NCBI GenBank assembly: GCA_023262305.1
Contig: JALRCK010000126.1
Location: 1 to 6,540, forward strand
Direction of reading: 5' to 3'
DNA from: Deltaproteobacteria bacterium
GTDB taxonomy: Bacteria > Bdellovibrionota_C > UBA2361 > OMII01
DNA: 6,540 nucleotides
The stretch's first letter is position 1, and each line of letters opens with the position of its first letter. The notes below the pieces were generated by a model. The model saw only the letters and a list, made by a program, of their open reading frames with translations. It did no database searches and had not been told where the DNA came from. Positions 5,345 to 6,540 of this stretch are shown here, piece after piece. The position numbers and the translations under genes were made by a program.

Positions 5345-6540
5345 CTAGGAATTGTTGATGCGGTCTTTGACCACCTCAAGCGCTCGGTCAACGCTGATCC
5401 GCTCCTGCTTTGTGGTATCCCGATCCCGTATCGTTACAGTGTTGTCCTGAAGTGTTTGATGGTCAACGGTTAAACAGTAGGGGGTGCCGACCTCATCGTG
5501 TCGGGCATAACGCTTGCCGATCGACTGCTGCTCGTCGTAGCTGGCGTTGATTCCAGCCTTGAAGAAGTCTGCAACGATCTTGCGCCCCACCTCCGGCATT
5601 CCATCCTTCTTCATGAGCGGGAGCACCGCGACCTTAAAGGGCGCCAGTCGGGGGTGGAGCTTCAGGAGCACGCGAGTCTTCGTTTGTCCATCGGCGTCTA
5701 CGCCCTCTTCCTCAGAGTATGCGTCACAGAGGTAGGCGAGGCAGGCGCGGGTCAGACCAGCAGCAGGCTCAATGACGTACGGCACATAGCGAACGCCCGG
5801 CTTCCCGGTTGCAGGATCGACTTTCTGTTGGTCGAAGTAGCTCAACTTAACACCCGATTCCTCGGCGTGCTTCGTGAGGTCGTAGTCCGTTCGAGAGGCA
5901 ACGCCCTCAAGCTCGTCCCATCCCCACGGGTAGTTGTAGTCGATGTCGTAGCAATCGTCGGCGTAGTGCGCCAACTCGTCCTCTTCATGCTGCCGGAGGC
6001 GGAATGCGGACTTGTTGTTGGCATAGCGTTGCCACCACGCCATGCGGGTCTCGGTCCAGTACTTGAGCCACTCCTTTTGGGTTCCTGGCTCGCAGAAGTA
6101 CTCCATCTCCATCTGCTCGAACTCGCACGTTCTGAAGATGAACTTCTCGGTGGTGACCTCATTTCGGAACGATTTGCCCTGTTGGGCTATGCCGAACGGA
6201 ACCTTCATCGACATCGTTTGCTGTACGTTCAAAAACTGAACGAACATCGCCTGCGCCGTCTCGGGGCGAAGGTAGATGGCGCTCGACTTCACGGCCTCCT
6301 CAAGCTTCTCGCGAAGCTCGGCGCGCGAGATATCCTTGCCGTGAATCTCGTTCAGGAACTGATCGAGGGGATCGACTGGGCCGATAGAGGTTTTGAACAT
6401 CAGGTTGAACTGTCGCTCATCAGAGAGCTGTGAGCTACCGCAGTGGGGGCACACATACCCGCACGTTCCAACGGTGCCCGCGGTCTTTTCACCACTCGAC
6501 TTGCCGCCCTTTACCCACGAGATCGGGGAGCCCGGCTCCA
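5345..6540 (-). CDS. glyQS: Glycyl-tRNA synthetase, single-chain alpha2 type, N-terminus beyond the window
   Basis: The frame is open to base 6540 and ends with TAG at 5347-5345; 397 residues are visible. Compared with bacterial alpha2 GlyRS (about 460-500 residues), roughly 70-100 N-terminal residues, including motif 1, are missing. Class II aminoacyl-tRNA synthetase landmarks appear in order: FNLMFKTSIGP, YLRPETAQ, PFGIAQQGKSFRNE (motif 2), FRTCEFEQMEMEYF, LEGVASRTDYDL, PYVIEPAAGLTRACLAYL (motif 3), then an anticodon-binding domain (RLAPFKVAVLPL to VTIRDRD). Upstream of FNLMF is CGYVCPHCG, a zinc-knuckle-like C-x3-C-x2-C. The enzyme charges tRNA-Gly with glycine in the cytosol and is normally essential. 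A GTG inside this motif (6454) is an internal codon, not the start. It is the most upstream visible gene of the minus-strand run, with the LytM-like gene 10 nt downstream. Confidence 0.97.
   Translation of the reverse strand, partial: EPGSPISWVKGGKSSGEKTAGTVGTCGYVCPHCGSSQLSDERQFNLMFKTSIGPVDPLDQFLNEIHGKDISRAELREKLEEAVKSSAIYLRPETAQAMFVQFLNVQQTMSMKVPFGIAQQGKSFRNEVTTEKFIFRTCEFEQMEMEYFCEPGTQKEWLKYWTETRMAWWQRYANNKSAFRLRQHEEDELAHYADDCYDIDYNYPWGWDELEGVASRTDYDLTKHAEESGVKLSYFDQQKVDPATGKPGVRYVPYVIEPAAGLTRACLAYLCDAYSEEEGVDADGQTKTRVLLKLHPRLAPFKVAVLPLMKKDGMPEVGRKIVADFFKAGINASYDEQQSIGKRYARHDEVGTPYCLTVDHQTLQDNTVTIRDRDTTKQERISVDRALEVVKDRINNS

Noticed and set aside
5335..5391. N-terminal extension of the LytM-like protein to 5391
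   Set aside because: It would overlap the glycyl-tRNA synthetase end by 47 nt and push a 19-residue basic leader in front of the membrane helix; the ATG at 5334 has its own ribosome site.
5498..6433. A long plus-strand open frame of 311 codons opposite glycyl-tRNA synthetase
   Set aside because: It is antisense to a strongly conserved gene, its translation is a Leu/Val/Arg-rich shadow with no domain, and it has no convincing ribosome site.

Overview
The window reads as a bacterial chromosome segment of moderate GC content (judged by eye) with two gene groups that face each other. The left group (about 1-1572, plus strand) is the 3' end of a cell-surface glycan cluster: the tail of a polytopic membrane protein resembling GT-C/GT87 glycosyltransferases, then after only 3 nt a fucosyltransferase-fold (NodZ/O-FucT-like) glycosyltransferase, then a possible 39-codon ORF behind a strong Shine-Dalgarno. 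The right group (about 1741-6540, minus strand, read right to left) is a compact operon-like run: single-chain glycyl-tRNA synthetase, a membrane-anchored LytM/M23-like protein, a rhodanese with a DUF2892 membrane tail, and a CstB-like persulfide dioxygenase-sulfurtransferase. A Rho-independent terminator-like hairpin follows at 1741-1777.

On the minus strand the gaps are 10, 42 and 19 nt, so cotranscription is likely. The last two genes form a reactive-sulfur module. The soluble enzyme pairs a persulfide dioxygenase (iron ligands recognisable) with a cysteine-less pseudo-rhodanese and an active rhodanese. The preceding protein supplies a second active-type rhodanese tethered to the membrane. 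GlyRS is a housekeeping enzyme and probably heads or precedes the run; its start lies outside the window.

The most notable observation is the LytM/M23-like protein. The domain is recognisable from end to end, but the expected zinc ligands are replaced: the HxxxD-type motif reads AVGAR and the HxH motif reads EVY. It is therefore probably a non-catalytic factor, perhaps acting like the EnvC/NlpD amidase activators, rather than an endopeptidase.

Taxonomy cannot be fixed. The alpha2-type GlyRS argues against most gamma- and betaproteobacteria. The envelope protein, with an Ig-like N-terminal half followed by LytM, recalls deltaproteobacterial-type lineages, but this is low-confidence inference. 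No tRNA, rRNA, CRISPR array, transposase or phage gene was seen, and nothing here is a clearly new defence or mobile system.
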